From contig JACKAK010000001.1 in assembly GCA_020635115.1 (NCBI GenBank), positions 310,001-374,000 of the forward strand: a DNA stretch of 64,000 nt, read 5' to 3'. Under the pieces are notes generated by a model, which did no database searches, was not told the origin of the DNA, and saw only the letters and a list, made by a program, of their open reading frames with translations. The position numbers and the translations under genes are program-made. The DNA is from Halobacteriovoraceae bacterium. GTDB lineage: Bacteria > Bdellovibrionota > Bacteriovoracia > Bacteriovoracales > Bacteriovoracaceae. Shown piece after piece: positions 62,659 through 64,000 of the stretch (its first letter is position 1; each line of letters begins with the position of its first letter).

Positions 62659-63727
62659 ACTTATCATTTTAATGTTGTTCTGTACTTGCAACTATGCCCA
62701 AGAAATGAAAGGCCTCCCAATTCTTGCGACCAAACAATCGCCCTTTAAATTAAGATATTTTTCACATGATGGCAAAGTCACTTACTACCAAAATCGTTTT
62801 GGAAATTTATTACTCTCTACTAATTATAAAGTTGAGACTGTTATACAAGGCGATTCTCAAACTAATTACTTGATTACCGCCTCTGAATTCAAAAAAAAGA
62901 TATTGGTTTCCGAAAGATCATCATTTCACTCTTTTCTTTCAGTATCTTCTCCCTATAAGATTTATTCAGTCGATCACGGTACAACCAAATACAGACAAAT
63001 AGGCCAAGGGTTGGCCCCAAAGATTCATCATATGGATAAATGGGCATCTTACTACGATAATAATGAAAATTTAATTTCATTTTATAATCTTGAAAGTGAT
63101 ATTGTTGAGATGAAAGTTAAACTTCCCGATAATTTTGACAAATATTTTGTACCCGAAGTCGCCATGTTAAATGCAGATAATATTTTCTATTCCGCAATCA
63201 ACAAGAAAGGAATACAGGCCGTTTTTAAATATAATCGCACAACAAAAAACTCAACTGTATTTTATCAAGAAAAAACTGCTTTCAAAAAAATTTACCTATG
63301 CCAAAACAAAACAGGTCTATTTTTAGCATCTTTTCCATCAAGTGAGAGTTTGAAACCAGAAACTTCCTCTGAAATTTATTTTTATAAACGAGATGAAAAT
63401 CATGTTGATACAACTCTCCCAAATCTTATTTATAATTCCAAAGGACATGATTTAGGTAAAATAGATTGCACCGCTTCCTCATCCAAGATCTTTTTTATAA
63501 AGGATTTTACACCTCAGTCTCAAAAGAAATCCTATGATCTAGTTGAATATGATCATAAAAGTAAAAAAAGTATAAGATTGTCAAACTTCAATTTTGTGAC
63601 AAGCTTTGTAAATATGGATGGACAGATTATTCTTTACTACCGGGGGAAATACTATCTGGCCTTTGGCAAAGTCGAATTGAAAGGTGATAATATCGAAGGG
63701 ATACAAGATAATGTTAAGTTTAATTGA
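62642..63727 (+). CDS. Secreted protein, possible beta-propeller
   Basis: A 361-residue protein with a signal peptide (KLIILMLFCTCNYAQ). The mature part alternates short strands with aromatic and charged ends in a repeating way (LRYFSHDGKVTYYQNRFGNLLLSTNYK, KIYSVDHGTTKYRQIGQG, EIYFYKRDENHVD, KIFFIKDFTPQSQKKSYDLVEYD), as in TolB/WD-like propellers, but the blade motif is not clear enough to call. GGA seven bases before the ATG. It starts inside the end of the Cys-rich gene. Confidence 0.6.
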   Translation: MDSINKLIILMLFCTCNYAQEMKGLPILATKQSPFKLRYFSHDGKVTYYQNRFGNLLLSTNYKVETVIQGDSQTNYLITASEFKKKILVSERSSFHSFLSVSSPYKIYSVDHGTTKYRQIGQGLAPKIHHMDKWASYYDNNENLISFYNLESDIVEMKVKLPDNFDKYFVPEVAMLNADNIFYSAINKKGIQAVFKYNRTTKNSTVFYQEKTAFKKIYLCQNKTGLFLASFPSSESLKPETSSEIYFYKRDENHVDTTLPNLIYNSKGHDLGKIDCTASSSKIFFIKDFTPQSQKKSYDLVEYDHKSKKSIRLSNFNFVTSFVNMDGQIILYYRGKYYLAFGKVELKGDNIEGIQDNVKFN

Positions 63728-64000
63728 AGTCTTTTTTATTGTCATATTTACATTGCAAACATTAAGCGCTGCCTATTTTGATATTTCAAAAAAGGAAAAG
63801 CTAGAAGAATATAGCAATGCTTTTCTAACTGGAATAAGTGAGCAAATCTTTGATGACAAACTCATATTTGCATCCCAAATAAAACTCAAAGCATTAGGAC
63901 GATATCAAGAAATCTTAGGAGAAGATTTTGAAAAAATAATTAAAATGTGTTTTATAAAAGAAATTGGTGGCAAACATATTTCAATTCAGCAATTTGATTT
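63711..64000 (+). CDS. Secreted protein, 3' truncated by the window
   Basis: A frame open from ATG 63711 to the window end (96 codons visible). It begins MLSLIEVFFIVIFTLQTLSAAYF, a signal peptide, followed by helical KKEKLEEYSNAFLTGISEQIFDDKLIFASQIKLKALGRYQ. AAGGG lies nine bases before the ATG, and the 17-base overlap with the preceding gene matches the style of this run of genes. Family unknown. Confidence 0.55.
   Translation, partial: MLSLIEVFFIVIFTLQTLSAAYFDISKKEKLEEYSNAFLTGISEQIFDDKLIFASQIKLKALGRYQEILGEDFEKIIKMCFIKEIGGKHISIQQFD

Noticed and set aside
1..64000. GGCC as a Chi-like signal for the AddAB enzyme
   Set aside because: Chi sites are oriented, non-palindromic words; GGCC is a palindrome and cannot give direction.
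1..64000. CRISPR arrays, insertion sequences, prophage or integrases
   Set aside because: None found: no regular repeat-spacer units, transposase motifs or terminal repeats on reading both strands.

Overview
The window is a dense, AT-rich chromosomal segment (GC roughly one third by eye) from a Gram-negative, diderm bacterium. It carries about 53 protein genes, one tRNA and the RNase P RNA. Several families point to the predatory-bacteria lineage (Bdellovibrionota, more like Bacteriovorax/Halobacteriovorax than Bdellovibrio because of the low GC): a TIGR02147-type regulator, a Glt/Agl-like envelope gene cluster, AgmX/PglI and OMP_myx_plus-type proteins, a CheV protein and many secreted proteins of unknown function. 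This placement is inference from gene content. I see no insertion sequence, prophage, CRISPR array or integrase.

Layout. 1-4155: the end of an MlaC-like gene, a TolC-like channel and an MMPL/RND exporter in one operon. 4319-6676: an unknown secreted protein, a CBS protein, a possible 19-residue membrane peptide and a lytic transglycosylase. 6950-9724: phosphonate-type ABC transporter (PhnD-PhnC-PhnE). 9865-11798: YajQ, a HIT protein and an orphan ThiF-like E1 protein. 12004-17431: TIGR02147 regulator, a Ca-binding-motif lipoprotein, DUF1499 and several envelope unknowns. 17442-20633: gamma-carbonic-anhydrase-like protein, cytochrome c, LOG protein, VanZ-like protein and DapF. 20670-20836: tRNA with CAT anticodon, with a clear promoter and terminator. 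21037-28311: S41 protease, START-domain protein, Apt, SerS and CheV. 28308-31515: aroC-aroB-aroA operon. 31565-35349: small unknowns, a CBS protein and a DUF164 coiled-coil zinc-ribbon protein. 35335-39864: TolC plus AcrB-type RND pump. 40000-40289: rnpB. 40388-42781: TonB-dependent receptor. 42787-50952: a six-gene operon (beta-barrel, TPR, large TPR, TPR lipoprotein, small periplasmic protein, FHA-TM-AgmX protein) that looks like the core of the Myxococcus Glt gliding machine. 51016-56632: an AddA/AddB-like helicase-nuclease pair. 56705-60746: Hsp33, a degenerate phosphatase-like lipoprotein and a membrane Fe-S oxidoreductase. 60700-64000: a run of overlapping genes for secreted unknowns, the last one cut by the window end.

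How it fits together. Much of the window serves the cell envelope: export (two RND/TolC sets, neither with a neighbouring adaptor gene), lipid-associated MlaC/MMPL, a TonB receptor, peptidoglycan hydrolysis and the Glt-like trans-envelope complex. The most interesting item is the Glt-like operon, which combines genes that in Myxococcus xanthus lie in two separate clusters. Other leads are a strong excess of the tetramer GGCC along the window, an AddA-like protein with its own Fe-S-type cysteines, a terminator hairpin that overlaps the signal-peptide codons of the next gene, and several repeat pairs in promoter regions. Start codons were re-chosen from ribosome binding sites where the longest frame began at an implausible TTG or GTG; these cases are explained in the entries.
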